64,000 bases of DNA from Streptomyces cynarae (lineage in GTDB: Bacteria; Actinomycetota; Actinomycetes; Streptomycetales; Streptomycetaceae). Position numbers and translations under genes: made by a program. The notes beneath the pieces are model-generated. The model made no database searches. It saw only the letters and a list, made by a program, of their open reading frames with translations, and was not told the origin of the DNA. Shown in pieces: positions 26,682-35,011 of the stretch (its first letter is position 1; the number at the start of each line of letters is the position of its first letter). The stretch spans positions 8,214,001 through 8,278,000 of the forward strand of contig NZ_CP106793.1 in NCBI RefSeq assembly GCF_025642135.1. The letters run 5' to 3'.

Positions 26682-27314
26682 ATGAATCGGGTTACCCGGA
26701 ATGGTTTGATCGCCGTGGCCGCCGCCTCGGGGGCGATGGCCGTGGCGCTGCCGGCGCACGCGGACTCCGCGGCGGACGGTACGGCAGCGGGTTCGCCCGG
26801 GCTGATCTCCGGCAGCACCCTCCAGGTCCCGGTGCACGTGCCGGTCAATGTGTGCGGCAACACCGTGGACGTCGTGGGGCTGCTGAACCCGGCGGCGGGA
26901 AACGCCTGCGAGAACCGGGGCGCGGGCCGGTCCGGCGCCGGGCAGGGGACGGTGTCCGGGGGCGGTGCCACCGCGCACACCGGCGGAAAGGATTCCTCGG
27001 GCGCACTCTCCGGCAACGGCCTGCAACTCCCGGTCGACATCCCCGTGAACGTCACCGGCAACTCGGTCAGCGTCGCCGGGGCCGGCAACGCGTCGGTGGG
27101 CAACACCTCCACGAACACCTCGAGCACGGCCCGCCCCGCCGCACCGCCGAAGGCGCACACCCCCGTGCGGACGGCGCCACCGGTGCAGCAGGCCCAGGTC
27201 ACCCTCGCCCACACGGGCGCGGACGTGACCCTGCCCGCGCTCGCGGGAAGCGGGGCCCTGCTGCTCGGCGGGACGCTGCTGTACCGGCGCTTCCGGTCGT
27301 CAGCGACCCGCTAG
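26682..27314 (+). CDS. Long chaplin, sortase-anchored
   Basis: A 210-aa chaplin of the ChpA/B/C type. A signal peptide (about 1-27) is followed by two chaplin repeats at about 47-80 and 112-145. The C-terminus has the sortase signal LAHTGAD, a hydrophobic segment and YRRFRSSATR, so it should be linked to peptidoglycan and expose its repeats to form amyloid fibres for aerial growth. The first repeat has both cysteines (NVCGN...GNAC); in the second they are replaced (NVTGN...GNTS), so it cannot form the usual disulfide. GGAAGG precedes ATG 26682. Confidence 0.92.
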   Translation: MNRVTRNGLIAVAAASGAMAVALPAHADSAADGTAAGSPGLISGSTLQVPVHVPVNVCGNTVDVVGLLNPAAGNACENRGAGRSGAGQGTVSGGGATAHTGGKDSSGALSGNGLQLPVDIPVNVTGNSVSVAGAGNASVGNTSTNTSSTARPAAPPKAHTPVRTAPPVQQAQVTLAHTGADVTLPALAGSGALLLGGTLLYRRFRSSATR

Positions 27315-27761
27315 CGCCCCACGGGCAGCGTTGGCCCCGTCGCGAGGGCCGGCCAAGAGCACGCACCGGACACCGCTCCTTGACAGGCGAACTCTGCCTG
27401 CCGGGTCACCAACCGACCCGAGCGCATCAGCGGAACGCCCCGCCGCACCGACAGGCGGCGGGGCGTTCGGCACCCTCGGTGCCGATGCGGACCGAGTGCG
27501 GTCGGGTCGCACCGAAGAACGGCGTGCTCCCACGCCGTCGCGTCACCGTCCGCCATGGAACACGAGGCCGCGGTGGACGCCCTCACGGGTGAACCAGGCG
27601 CTCCCAGCCTGCTTCCTCAACGTCCGCCCATGGACAGGGAATTGGCTGAGCCATGGATCAGCGGGCCCACGCTGGCGCACGTCCCCCGGATCGGGAAGGA
27701 TGCTGGCGGCGCGGCCGGGTCCCTCCGCCGTGCCCGACCCCCCATGGAAGGAAGCGCGACG
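27315..27761. other. Intergenic region with terminator
   Basis: About 450 bp between the chaplin and GNAT genes. A strong hairpin at 27434-27467 is the only clear element. TTGACA at 27380-27385 resembles a -35 box but has no matching -10. Open frames here look like shadows. Confidence 0.5.
27434..27467 (+). terminator. 13-bp stem terminator
   Basis: AACGCCCCGCCGC (27434-27446) and GCGGCGGGGCGTT (27455-27467) form a perfect stem with an 8-nt loop, 120 nt after the chaplin stop. Followed by TCGG, with no T-run. Confidence 0.85.
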
Positions 27762-28616
27762 ATGAGCTCTGCGGGTCCCGATGACCTGGTCGTCACCCGG
27801 GCCACGCTCGACGACTGGCCGGTGATCAGCGGCTGGGCCGCGGACGAGGGCTGGAACCCCGGTCTGTCCGACGGCGCCGCCTTCTTCGCCCAGGACCCCG
27901 AGGGCTTCTTCATCGGCCGGCTCGACGGCGAGCCCGTCTCGGCGGTCTCCGTCGTCACCTACGGCGCCGACTACGCCTTCCTCGGCTGCTACCTCGTACG
28001 GCCGGACCTGCGCGGTCGCGGCCTGGGACTGACCACCTGGAAGACGGGGCTGGCCCACGCCGGCGACCGTACGGTCGGCCTCGACGGCGTGGTCGCCCAG
28101 CAGGACAACTACCGCCGCTCCGGCTTCGAAGCGGCCCACCGCACCGTACGGTTCACCGGAGCCGTCCCCACCGGGGAGTCCGTGTCCGGCGTGCGCCCGG
28201 CCGAGAGGGCCGACTTCGACGCCATCGCGGCGTACGACAGTGCCTGCTGTCCCGCCGACCGCCCCGGCTTCCTGAAGCACTGGCTCACCACCCCCGGCCA
28301 CCGGGTCTTCGTCCGTCCCGGCGACGGCCGCCTCACCGGTTACGCGGTGATCCGGCCCGCCCGCGACGCGCTGCGCATCGGGCCCCTGTTCGCCGACAGC
28401 GCCGAGGACGCCGACGCCCTCTTCGCAGCGCTGGCCGCCGAAGCCGCGGGACGGGAGATCGCCGTCGACGTGCCCGAACCGAACACGGCGGCCGTCGCCC
28501 TCGCCGAACGCGCGGGCCTCACCCCGTCGTTCGAAACAGCGCGCATGTACACGGGACCGGTCAGATCCTTCGCCGAGGAGCGCGTGTACGGGGTGACCAC
28601 CCTGGAACTCGGCTAG
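27762..28616 (+). CDS. GNAT acetyltransferase with C-terminal second domain
   Basis: A 284-aa protein. The N-terminal GNAT domain (about 8-135) has the acetyl-CoA loop RPDLRGRGLGLTTWKTGL. The C-terminal half (about 140-284) matches the second, degenerate GNAT-like unit of the YitH/HolE type (FDAIAAYDSACCPADRPGFLKHW...LRIGPLFADSAEDADALFAAL). It should acetylate a small molecule or protein; the substrate is unknown. Start ATG 27762 follows GGAAGG; ATG 27744 is possible but sits upstream of that site. It is separated by 104 bp from another GNAT gene on the same strand. Confidence 0.82.
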   Translation: MSSAGPDDLVVTRATLDDWPVISGWAADEGWNPGLSDGAAFFAQDPEGFFIGRLDGEPVSAVSVVTYGADYAFLGCYLVRPDLRGRGLGLTTWKTGLAHAGDRTVGLDGVVAQQDNYRRSGFEAAHRTVRFTGAVPTGESVSGVRPAERADFDAIAAYDSACCPADRPGFLKHWLTTPGHRVFVRPGDGRLTGYAVIRPARDALRIGPLFADSAEDADALFAALAAEAAGREIAVDVPEPNTAAVALAERAGLTPSFETARMYTGPVRSFAEERVYGVTTLELG

Positions 28617-28720
28617 TTCGCGCCCCACGTCGGTGGACGCGCCGGTGCAAGGGCGGCCGAACGCCCCATGGTCACGATGTATTACGGTTCCAGCACCTGC
28701 CCCGGACGCTGGAGTGAGCC

Positions 28721-29497
28721 ATGGATCACGCTGCCGTACTGGCCCTGTACGACCGGGACATGCGGGAGGGCGCACGGCCCGACGAGCCCGGTGCCCGCAT
28801 CGAGCGGGACACGGCGGTGGTCCGCCGGACCGGCCCGCCGCACGGCTGGAACGGAGTCGTCTGGTCGGACCTGGACGAGACCACGGCGGACACCGCGATC
28901 GCCCAGCAGGTCGCGTACTTCACCGGGCTCGGCCGCGAGTTCGAATGGAAGCTGTACGGGCACGACCTCCCGGTGGATCTCGGCGAGCGGCTGCGGGCGG
29001 CGGGGTTCACCCCCGAGCCCGAGGAGACACTGATGGTCGCGGAGGCGGCCGACCTGACCCTCGACGTCGAGGTGCCCGACGGCATTCGGATCGTGCCGGT
29101 CACCGATCCGGCGGGCGTCGACCTCGTGACGGACGTCCACGAGAAGGCCTTCGGCACGGACGGCACCCGGCTGCGCCACCAGCTTCTCGCCGGGCTCGCC
29201 GGTGACCGGGACGACGTCGTCGCCGTGGTGGCCCTCGCGGGCGACGAACCGGTGAGCTCGGCCCGTCTGGAACTGGTCCCCGGCACCCGCTTCGCGGGAC
29301 TGTGGGGCGGCGGCACCGTCCCCCACTGGCGGGGCCGAGGCCTCTACCGTGCCCTGGTCGCCCACCGCGCCGAGGTCGCGGCCTCCCGCGGCTACCGCTA
29401 CATCCAGGTCGACGCGACCGACCAGAGCCGTCCGATCCTGACCCGCCTCGGCTTCGAACCCCTGACCACCACGACGCCCTACGTGTACAAGCCCTAG
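28721..29497 (+). CDS. GNAT acetyltransferase
   Basis: A 258-aa protein whose catalytic GNAT domain lies in the C-terminal half (about 115-258). The acetyl-CoA pyrophosphate loop is WRGRGLYRALVAHRAEVAASRGY, followed by a C-terminal RLGFEPLTTTTPYVY strand. The N-terminal 110 residues are a divergent extra domain rich in acidic residues. Substrate unknown. ATG 28721 is preceded by GGAG. Its stop is directly next to the decayed TetR-type sequence on the other strand. Confidence 0.82.
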   Translation: MDHAAVLALYDRDMREGARPDEPGARIERDTAVVRRTGPPHGWNGVVWSDLDETTADTAIAQQVAYFTGLGREFEWKLYGHDLPVDLGERLRAAGFTPEPEETLMVAEAADLTLDVEVPDGIRIVPVTDPAGVDLVTDVHEKAFGTDGTRLRHQLLAGLAGDRDDVVAVVALAGDEPVSSARLELVPGTRFAGLWGGGTVPHWRGRGLYRALVAHRAEVAASRGYRYIQVDATDQSRPILTRLGFEPLTTTTPYVYKP

Positions 29498-29769
29498 CCG
29501 GCGTGGGGAGCCGTTGACGGCGAGCGGCGGCACCGCCGTCGACGGCCGGGCGTCGGTGAAGCAGGGCAGGAACGGCCGAGCCCCGCACGGGCGCCGTCCA
29601 AGGTGTCGGGTGGGGCGGTGCAGCCTGGCACCGGCGTGCCCTCGACCAGCGGATGGCGGGGCGGCTGCGCGATCGCCCGGTCCCGGACGGCCGCCGCGAG
29701 GGCGCGCAGGCGGGCCCGCGACGCGGAGCCGTCCGGCAGCGCGCCCGCCGCGGCCGCGACCGACGCTTG
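29494..29769 (-). pseudogene. TetR-family regulator remnant (C-terminal part)
   Basis: On the minus strand the frame ending at 29494 encodes LRALAAAVRDRAIAQ followed by EGTPVPGCTAPPDTLDG. This resembles the C-terminal ligand domain of TetR regulators, where RYxLLxGTPVPGYxAPxDT is common. The N-terminal DNA-binding region is gone and the reading frame runs upstream into an 8-bp tandem repeat. I infer a decayed regulator. The homology is from memory and the region could instead be chance coding. Confidence 0.45.
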
Positions 29770-29770
29770 C

Positions 29771-29866
29771 CCGGAGGCCCGGAGGCCCGGAGGCCCGGAG
29801 GCCCGGAGGCCCGGAGGCCCGGAAGCCCGGAGACTCGCAGACCCGGAGAACCGCAGCCCCGGCGAC
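29771..29866. repeat. 8-bp tandem repeat (CCGGAGGC)n
   Basis: Six perfect CCGGAGGC units occupy 29771-29818. About six degenerate units follow to 29866 (CCGGAAGC, CCGGAGAC, TCGCAGAC, CCGGAGAA, CCGCAGCC, CCGGCGAC). It lies at the broken end of the TetR remnant. Since 8 is not a multiple of 3, any reading frame through it changes with copy number. Confidence 0.9.
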
Positions 29867-29987
29867 CGGGGTGACCACGCGCAAGGGGGCCGATCGGGCT
29901 TGGCGCCGGCCCGATCGGCCCCGTTGGTGATGCGGCTCCGCGTCCAGGGGCGCGTACCCCGGGACGAACCGGTCAGCGATGGACCGT

Positions 29988-30254
29988 TCAGCGATGAGCT
30001 GTCTTCGCCCGGTCCAGCGCCGCGATGCCGAGTGCCGCCAGAGCGATCTGGATGAGCCACTCGATCCAGTCCACTCCCTTGGTGTCGGCCACGCCGACCG
30101 CGGAGGCGATCCCGGCGCCTATCAAAGCTGCCACGATGCCGACGACGATCGTCCACAGGATGCCGATGTGCTGGCGTCCGGGGACGACGAGCCGCCCCAG
30201 GACGCCGATGATGAGCCCGATGACGATGGCACTGATGATGCCCGAGATCTCCAT
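29988..30254 (-). CDS. GlsB/YeaQ/YmgE-family membrane protein
   Basis: An 88-aa integral membrane protein with three hydrophobic segments: IISAIVIGLIIGVLGRLVVPG, IGILWTIVVGIVAALIGAGIAS and WLIQIALAALGIAAL. The GRLVVPG-x-IG pattern is characteristic of transglycosylase-associated (GlsB) proteins, commonly general-stress induced. ATG 30254 is preceded by GAGGGG; a longer in-frame reading adds 25 residues of unconserved sequence. Monocistronic. Confidence 0.85.
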   Translation of the reverse strand: MEISGIISAIVIGLIIGVLGRLVVPGRQHIGILWTIVVGIVAALIGAGIASAVGVADTKGVDWIEWLIQIALAALGIAALDRAKTAHR

Positions 30255-30443
30255 CTCCGCCCCTCTTTGTGAAGCGTCTGTCGTACGACATGTGCCCGCT
30301 CTGCGTGGCAACACTCCTGTTCGCTTCAATCGCGGGTCAATGGAGGGTCAATCCTCGGCCTGCCAGGAGGGCGTTCTCATGACCGGGCCCCGTCCTGCCA
30401 TGTACCGTTCAACAGTCCGTCGCACGGGCGGCGTATGAAGGAA

Positions 30444-30486
30444 CTCTACGCGCGCAGACCCGCGACGGAGCTCTACGCGCGCAGAC
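30444..30486. repeat. 16-bp direct repeat upstream of secreted protein
   Basis: CTCTACGCGCGCAGAC occurs at 30444-30459 and again at 30471-30486, a 27-bp period. It ends about 50 nt before the start of the secreted protein gene and may be a regulator site or leader element. Confidence 0.6.
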
Positions 30487-30535
30487 TGGCACCCGCAACC
30501 GCTCCTCTCCCCAACTCCCCATGGAGGTTCGCCGG

Positions 30536-31996
30536 ATGCTCGGACTCACCAGGCCCCGCCACAGACTCGCCACGGTCCTCACCGTGTGCGGCCTGCTCGC
30601 CACGGGGACCGCCGTCCAGGCCACCACGGCCGCGACCGAGGCCCACGCGGCCACCCCGCACCGCGTCCTGTTCGACAACGCGCACGCGGAGACCGCCGGC
30701 AACGCCGACTGGATCATCTCCACCAGCCAGCCCGACCCGCTCGGCCAGGACTCCACGCCGTCCGCCGAGACGGACTGGACCGGAGCCCTCTCCTCCTGGG
30801 GCGTCGCCCTGCAGAAGACCGGCAACTACAGCCTCAAGACACTGCCGTCGGGCTCCAGCCTCAGCTACGGCGGTTCCTCCTCGCTGGACCTGACGAACTT
30901 CGACACCCTCGTCCTGCCCGAACCGAACACCCTCTTCACCACCGCCGAGAAGACGGCGATCATGAACTTCGTCAAGAACGGCGGCGGACTGTTCATGATC
31001 TCCGACCACACCGGCGCCGACCGCAACAACGACGGCTACGACGCGGTCGAGATCCTCAACGACCTGATGACCAACAACAGTGTCGACTCCACCGATCCGT
31101 TCGGCTTCTCCATCGACTCGCTGAACATCACCTCCGGCTACCCGGCCGCGATCAGCGACAGCACCGACCCGGTGCTGCACGGCTCCTTCGGCACCGTCAC
31201 CAAGAGCCTCATCGCCAACGGGACCACCGCCACGCTCAAGCCGTCCGACAACTCCTCCGTCAAGGGTCTGCTCTACCGCAGCGGCTACTCGGGCAACACC
31301 GGCGCCTTCTTCCTGACGTCCGCCTTCGGCAGCGGCCGGGTCGCCTTCTGGGGCGACAGCTCACCCATCGACGACGGCACCGGCCAGTCCGGCAACACGC
31401 TGTACGACGGCTGGAACGACTCCGGCGCCACCAACGCCGCCCTGGCCCTGAACGCCACCGAATGGCTGTCCGGAGCGAGCGGCAGCAGCGGCGGCGGAAC
31501 CGGCGGCGGAGGCTCGACCTCCTGCACCGCCGCCCAGCTCCTCGGCAACAACGGCTTCGAGTCCGGCAGCACCACCTGGACCACCAGCAGCGGCGTCATC
31601 ACCAACTCCGGCAGCGAGTCGCCCCGTACGGGCTCGTACTACGCCTGGCTGGACGGCTACGGCTCCGCGCACACCGACACCCTCTCCCAGACGGTGACCG
31701 TCCCGTCCGCCTGCACCTCCGCCACCCTGAGCTTCTACCTGCACATCGACACGGCGGAGACCACCACGAGTACGGCGTACGACACGCTCAAGGTCCAGCT
31801 ACTGAACAGTTCCGGCACGGTCCTGAGCACCCTGGCGACGTACTCCAACCTCAACGCCGCCGGCGGTTACACCCAGCGCAGCTTCGACCTGGCGGGCTAC
31901 GCCGGACAGACCGTCACCCTCAAGTTCACCGGCACCGAGGGCTCCAGCCTCCAGACGTCGTTCGTCCTCGACGACACGGCGCTCAACGTGAGCTGA
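30536..31996 (+). CDS. Secreted two-domain protein with C-terminal jelly-roll-like module
   Basis: A 486-aa exported protein. Signal peptide about 1-39 ([28 protein letters not shown]). Residues about 40-310 ([28 protein letters not shown]...[22 protein letters not shown]) look like a GATase/ThuA-like alpha/beta fold with D/N-rich loops. A Gly/Ser linker ([12 protein letters not shown]) leads to a C-terminal beta-sandwich (about 330-486; [16 protein letters not shown]) of the carbohydrate-binding type often attached to Streptomyces proteases and glycosidases. The enzymatic activity is unassigned. The start is ATG 30536, with GGAGG falling just after an upstream ATG (30521). Confidence 0.78.
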   Translation: MLGLTRPRHRLATVLTVCGLLATGTAVQATTAATEAHAATPHRVLFDNAHAETAGNADWIISTSQPDPLGQDSTPSAETDWTGALSSWGVALQKTGNYSLKTLPSGSSLSYGGSSSLDLTNFDTLVLPEPNTLFTTAEKTAIMNFVKNGGGLFMISDHTGADRNNDGYDAVEILNDLMTNNSVDSTDPFGFSIDSLNITSGYPAAISDSTDPVLHGSFGTVTKSLIANGTTATLKPSDNSSVKGLLYRSGYSGNTGAFFLTSAFGSGRVAFWGDSSPIDDGTGQSGNTLYDGWNDSGATNAALALNATEWLSGASGSSGGGTGGGGSTSCTAAQLLGNNGFESGSTTWTTSSGVITNSGSESPRTGSYYAWLDGYGSAHTDTLSQTVTVPSACTSATLSFYLHIDTAETTTSTAYDTLKVQLLNSSGTVLSTLATYSNLNAAGGYTQRSFDLAGYAGQTVTLKFTGTEGSSLQTSFVLDDTALNVS

Positions 31997-32003
31997 GCCG
32001 CAC

Positions 32004-32035
32004 GGGGGTGGGCCTGTCGCAAAGGGCCCACCCCC
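32004..32035 (+). terminator. Terminator after secreted protein
   Basis: GGGGGTGGGCC (32004-32014) and GGCCCACCCCC (32025-32035) form a perfect 11-bp stem with a 10-nt loop, 8 nt after the stop codon, followed by TTACC. Confidence 0.88.
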
Positions 32036-32072
32036 TTACCGCGGTGGTCTGCCGCCGGCCGTCCGGAGCCGG

Positions 32073-32270
32073 TCAGGAGGTGGCGGACCTGCGCTCGAAC
32101 ACCACGTCCCGGGCCGTGCCGAGCGCCGTCGCCAGCGCGCCGAGCAGCACCGCGTCCTCGCCCAGCCCGCTCGGGGCGATCCTCGGGCGCAGCGGAGTGA
32201 GGGTGCGCAGCGTCTCCCGCACGGGACGCAACAGCAGGTCGACGCTGTGGCCCACACCGCCGCCCAGCAC
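32073..32270 (-). pseudogene. ROK-family remnant (C-terminal 65 residues)
   Basis: The minus frame encodes VLGGGVGHSVDLLLRPVRETL then LRPRIAPSGLGEDAVLLGALATAL, the C-terminal end of a ROK repressor or sugar kinase (family pattern V-L-GGGV and SxLGxxAxLxGA). Everything upstream is missing: an in-frame TAA precedes the GTG codon at 32270. It abuts the equally truncated gene at 32272, which points to a deletion. Confidence 0.75.
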
Positions 32271-32271
32271 T

Positions 32272-32460
32272 TACGGCTACGCGGACAAGAACTCCCCGGG
32301 CCGCCACCCCATCGAGTGGCCCCTGGCCTGGCTGGCGCTCGGCTGCATGGCGTTCGTGGTGTGGGCCCGGCTGGAGAAGGTCTGGCCGTTCGGCCCGAAG
32401 GAGATCAGGGAGGAGTACGTCAGGACCGCGCTGGCGGACGCGGAACCGGCGGGCACCTGA
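32272..32460 (+). pseudogene. Membrane-protein C-terminal tail remnant
   Basis: The plus frame encodes YGYADKNSPGRHPIEWPLAW, a hydrophobic segment LALGCMAFVVWARL, then a charged tail PFGPKEIREEYVRTALADAE ending at TGA 32460. There is no start codon or ribosome-binding site, and the N-terminus ends abruptly at 32271. It looks like the last transmembrane segment and tail of a permease-like protein. The family is not identified. Confidence 0.6.
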
Positions 32461-32590
32461 GAACGGGACGGGGCGGAGCCACACCCCCTGGGGAAGGGGC
32501 ACCCTCGGTGGCCTGACCCCCGGGTGGGGATCGCCCGATGGCAGGGTCCCCCCGGTCGCAGTCGTGAGTCGCCTCCATTCGACGGCGGAG

Positions 32591-33121
32591 TCACACCCAC
32601 CCGGTGGCGGCCAGCACCTCTCGCGTGATGTCGACGACGTCACGCCCGTCGGTCGCCACCCGCACGGTGTCGACGGGCGCCCGCGCGTCCAGCAGCCGCG
32701 CCTTGTACGTGCTGGCGCGCAGCTCCTGCTCCAGCTCCGACCCGAGTTCACGGCCCTTCAGTCGGAGGGCGATCGTGTCGTCGGCCGCGGTCAGCAGCAC
32801 ACGGACGAGCCGAGCCTGCGGGCCCATCGCCCGCCGGAACATGCCCGCGGACTCGTCGAGCACGCTGACCGTGTTCGTGTAGACGAGCCGCCGACAGCCG
32901 AGCGAGGCGTAGTTCCGCCACACGGCGGTGAGGTTGCGTTCGGTGATCTCGGCGCGGTGGGGATCACCGTCCGGCGCCGGGTGCACCTGTCCCATGAAGT
33001 CGCCGTCGATCACGGCGTGGGCGACTTCGGCGGCCCGCAGCCGTGCCGACACCTCCCAGCCGACCGTCGTCTTGCCGACACCGGCGCGTCCACCGATGAG
33101 CAGCGCTTCCGCGTGATCCAT
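32591..33121 (-). CDS. P-loop NTPase, small kinase-like
   Basis: A 176-aa single-domain P-loop protein. The Walker A motif is GGRAGVGKTT (10-19), with an early DGDFMGQVHP segment and a later GRELGSELEQELRASTYKARLLD lid-like region. This layout resembles small-molecule kinases (gluconate, adenylylsulfate or chloramphenicol-phosphotransferase type). Substrate unknown. It starts 6 nt after the stop of the APH-like gene, so the two kinase-fold genes form a coupled pair. ATG 33121. Confidence 0.8.
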   Translation of the reverse strand: MDHAEALLIGGRAGVGKTTVGWEVSARLRAAEVAHAVIDGDFMGQVHPAPDGDPHRAEITERNLTAVWRNYASLGCRRLVYTNTVSVLDESAGMFRRAMGPQARLVRVLLTAADDTIALRLKGRELGSELEQELRASTYKARLLDARAPVDTVRVATDGRDVVDITREVLAATGWV

Positions 33122-33127
33122 CGCCCT

Positions 33128-34348
33128 TCAGACCCCGGCTCCCGCGAGGAACGGGCTCGGCTGGCGCACGGCGCGCACCGCCCTGCGGATCACCGTCACC
33201 GGATCACCCTCGTGGTAGGGCCGCTCCGAGGCCTCGATACCGTCGAGGAACTCCTGATAGCGGATGGCGTGCATGAGATGGGCGAGCGGCTCGGCGAGAC
33301 GGAGGGCGCGGGACGGGGCGCTTCCCGGGGCGTGCGCCGCCCAGGCGGCGGCCCAGGCCCGGGCCGCCGCAGGCCGGGCCGCCTCGGGGAGGTGGTCGAC
33401 GGCGCGCAGGCCGTCCACCACCGGGTTGCCCCAGTAGGCGTCCGCGAAGTCCAGAACGACCGGACGGCCGCCGTCACTGCGCCAGTTGCCCGGATGGAAG
33501 TCGCCGTGCACCACCGTGTCGGGCAGACCGCAGTCCTCCAGCTGCCGCCAGCGGGCCGCCAGGTCCCGCACGGCCTGCCTCTCGTCACCATCCAGCTCCG
33601 CCCCGACCGGCCCGTCGAGCAGCGCCTGCGCCCGGGCCGCGAGCACCGGGACGCGCCAGTCCCGGAGCGCGGCGGGGCGGCTGCGCACGATCGCGGCCTG
33701 GGCCGCCACGAACCGTTGCATCACCGCCGTCACCGTGTCGGCGGACGCCCCCCAGCAGTCCTCGCCCGGCACGTGCTCCATCAGCATCCGCCGCTCGCCC
33801 CGGCCGACGACCGCCGGCGTCAGCCCCGCGTCCACCCGCGCGAACACGTCGGCTACGGCCGCCTCGTCGGCGGCGAAGCGCGGTGTCGCCTTGAGCCAGA
33901 CAGGTCCGGACGCGGTGGGCAGCCGGAACAGCCCCGCCAGATTCCAGGTCCGCCGCTGCTCGACGCGGCCGGTGACGGGGCGTCCCGCATCCTGGAGCGT
34001 ACGGACGCCCCAGTCGAGCAGTTCCCGCAGTCCGTCCACACGTGCCCACGGCATGCGGAGGGTCGCGTCCCCCGCCAACAACCCCTCCGGAGCGGCCCGT
34101 TGACCGAGCAGCCCGGACGCCGGGCGCCCCCACGCCTCCACGTGGTAGGTGGCGTGGCCGTCCCGTCCGCCTTCGCCGCCGTCCACCGTCAGCAGCCGCA
34201 GCACCGTCACCGGGACCCCGAGCACCTCCTCCAGCCGCCCGACGACCTGCTCGACCTCCGACCACCAGGGAACGTCCACGGGAAACGGTCCGGTGACACC
34301 GAGGACGTCCTCGCCGGACGTCAGCCAAGCACTGACGGTTCGACTCAT
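33128..34348 (-). CDS. APH-family phosphotransferase, large form
   Basis: A 406-aa protein with an N-terminal 130-residue extension of unknown role (DVPWWSEVEQVVGRLEEVLGVPVTVLRLL) and a kinase C-lobe. The catalytic loop is VVHGDFHPGNWRSDGG and the metal-binding Asp is in VVLDFADAYWGNPVVD. It probably phosphorylates a small molecule. ATG 34348 is chosen because upstream codons add an Arg-rich stretch with no ribosome-binding site. It is followed at 6 nt by the P-loop kinase-like gene, so the two are likely co-translated and may act in one pathway. Confidence 0.8.
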   Translation of the reverse strand: MSRTVSAWLTSGEDVLGVTGPFPVDVPWWSEVEQVVGRLEEVLGVPVTVLRLLTVDGGEGGRDGHATYHVEAWGRPASGLLGQRAAPEGLLAGDATLRMPWARVDGLRELLDWGVRTLQDAGRPVTGRVEQRRTWNLAGLFRLPTASGPVWLKATPRFAADEAAVADVFARVDAGLTPAVVGRGERRMLMEHVPGEDCWGASADTVTAVMQRFVAAQAAIVRSRPAALRDWRVPVLAARAQALLDGPVGAELDGDERQAVRDLAARWRQLEDCGLPDTVVHGDFHPGNWRSDGGRPVVLDFADAYWGNPVVDGLRAVDHLPEAARPAAARAWAAAWAAHAPGSAPSRALRLAEPLAHLMHAIRYQEFLDGIEASERPYHEGDPVTVIRRAVRAVRQPSPFLAGAGV

Positions 34349-34445
34349 CGCGCCAGTGTGCGGCTCGATGGGGGACCCGGGCGAACGGTTATTCCGCCGG
34401 GCCATGAGGCCGGTCCGCGGCCGCGGACCGGCCGACAGGTTCCCG

Positions 34446-34886
34446 TCACGTGCGAGGCGGACTCTTCGCCGCCGCGCCCGCGCAGAGGACACCCAGCACC
34501 ACGGCGAGTGCGCCGACGACGATGCTGTTGACCACGACTCCGGTGTCCGGGCCGGTGCCGACGATCCACGGCGAGATGATCATCCATGTGCCCATCGCGC
34601 ACATGGCCCAGCTCAGGCCGTACATCCTCTCCGGCATGATGGTGAATCCGAGGGCCAGCAGGCCGAACGCGATCCCCATGATGAGGTTGTGCGTCACAAG
34701 CGGCGGCTGACTGGTCGTGTAGTGGAGTATCCACGGGGATGCGGCGCAGTACAGACCGAGCAGGAACACCGGTCCGTCCACGAGTGCCACATCGCGACCG
34801 CCGAGCATGCGGGCGTAGCGGGTCCGCATTTCTGAGACATCGGGGTGGGTCGCCATGTCCCCTCTGCTGTGTGAGACGTCAGCCAT
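34446..34886 (-). CDS. SPW-repeat membrane protein
   Basis: A 146-aa membrane protein with two SPW motifs: CAASPWILHYT (about 49-59) and IISPWIVGTG, each preceding a transmembrane helix, four hydrophobic segments in all. The biochemical role is unknown; such proteins are widespread in actinobacteria and are often in stress regulons. AAGGAG lies about 10 nt upstream of ATG 34886. A notably A+T-rich tract at about 34971-34999 probably belongs to its promoter. Confidence 0.85.
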   Translation of the reverse strand: MADVSHSRGDMATHPDVSEMRTRYARMLGGRDVALVDGPVFLLGLYCAASPWILHYTTSQPPLVTHNLIMGIAFGLLALGFTIMPERMYGLSWAMCAMGTWMIISPWIVGTGPDTGVVVNSIVVGALAVVLGVLCAGAAAKSPPRT

Positions 34887-35011
34887 GACTGGTCTCTCCT
34901 TCGACTGTGCACGGCCTGACCGCATCCGGGGTGGAATGCGGCGGAGAGCCGCGTACGCTCATTGTGCTCTTATCTTTTCTTTATGTGTAGGGCTCGGGCG
35001 GTATGGGCATT

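Noticed and set aside
27380..27402. TTGACA as a promoter -35 box
   Set aside because: No acceptable -10 box at 16-19 bp spacing.
28682..29884. 400-codon minus frame over GNAT and repeat region
   Set aside because: Mostly the shadow of the GNAT gene; only the TetR-like piece in another frame has family resemblance.
30435..30893. Open frame starting [17 protein letters not shown]
   Set aside because: The repeat in the peptide only reflects a 27-bp DNA period, and the frame then runs inside the secreted-protein gene as a shadow.
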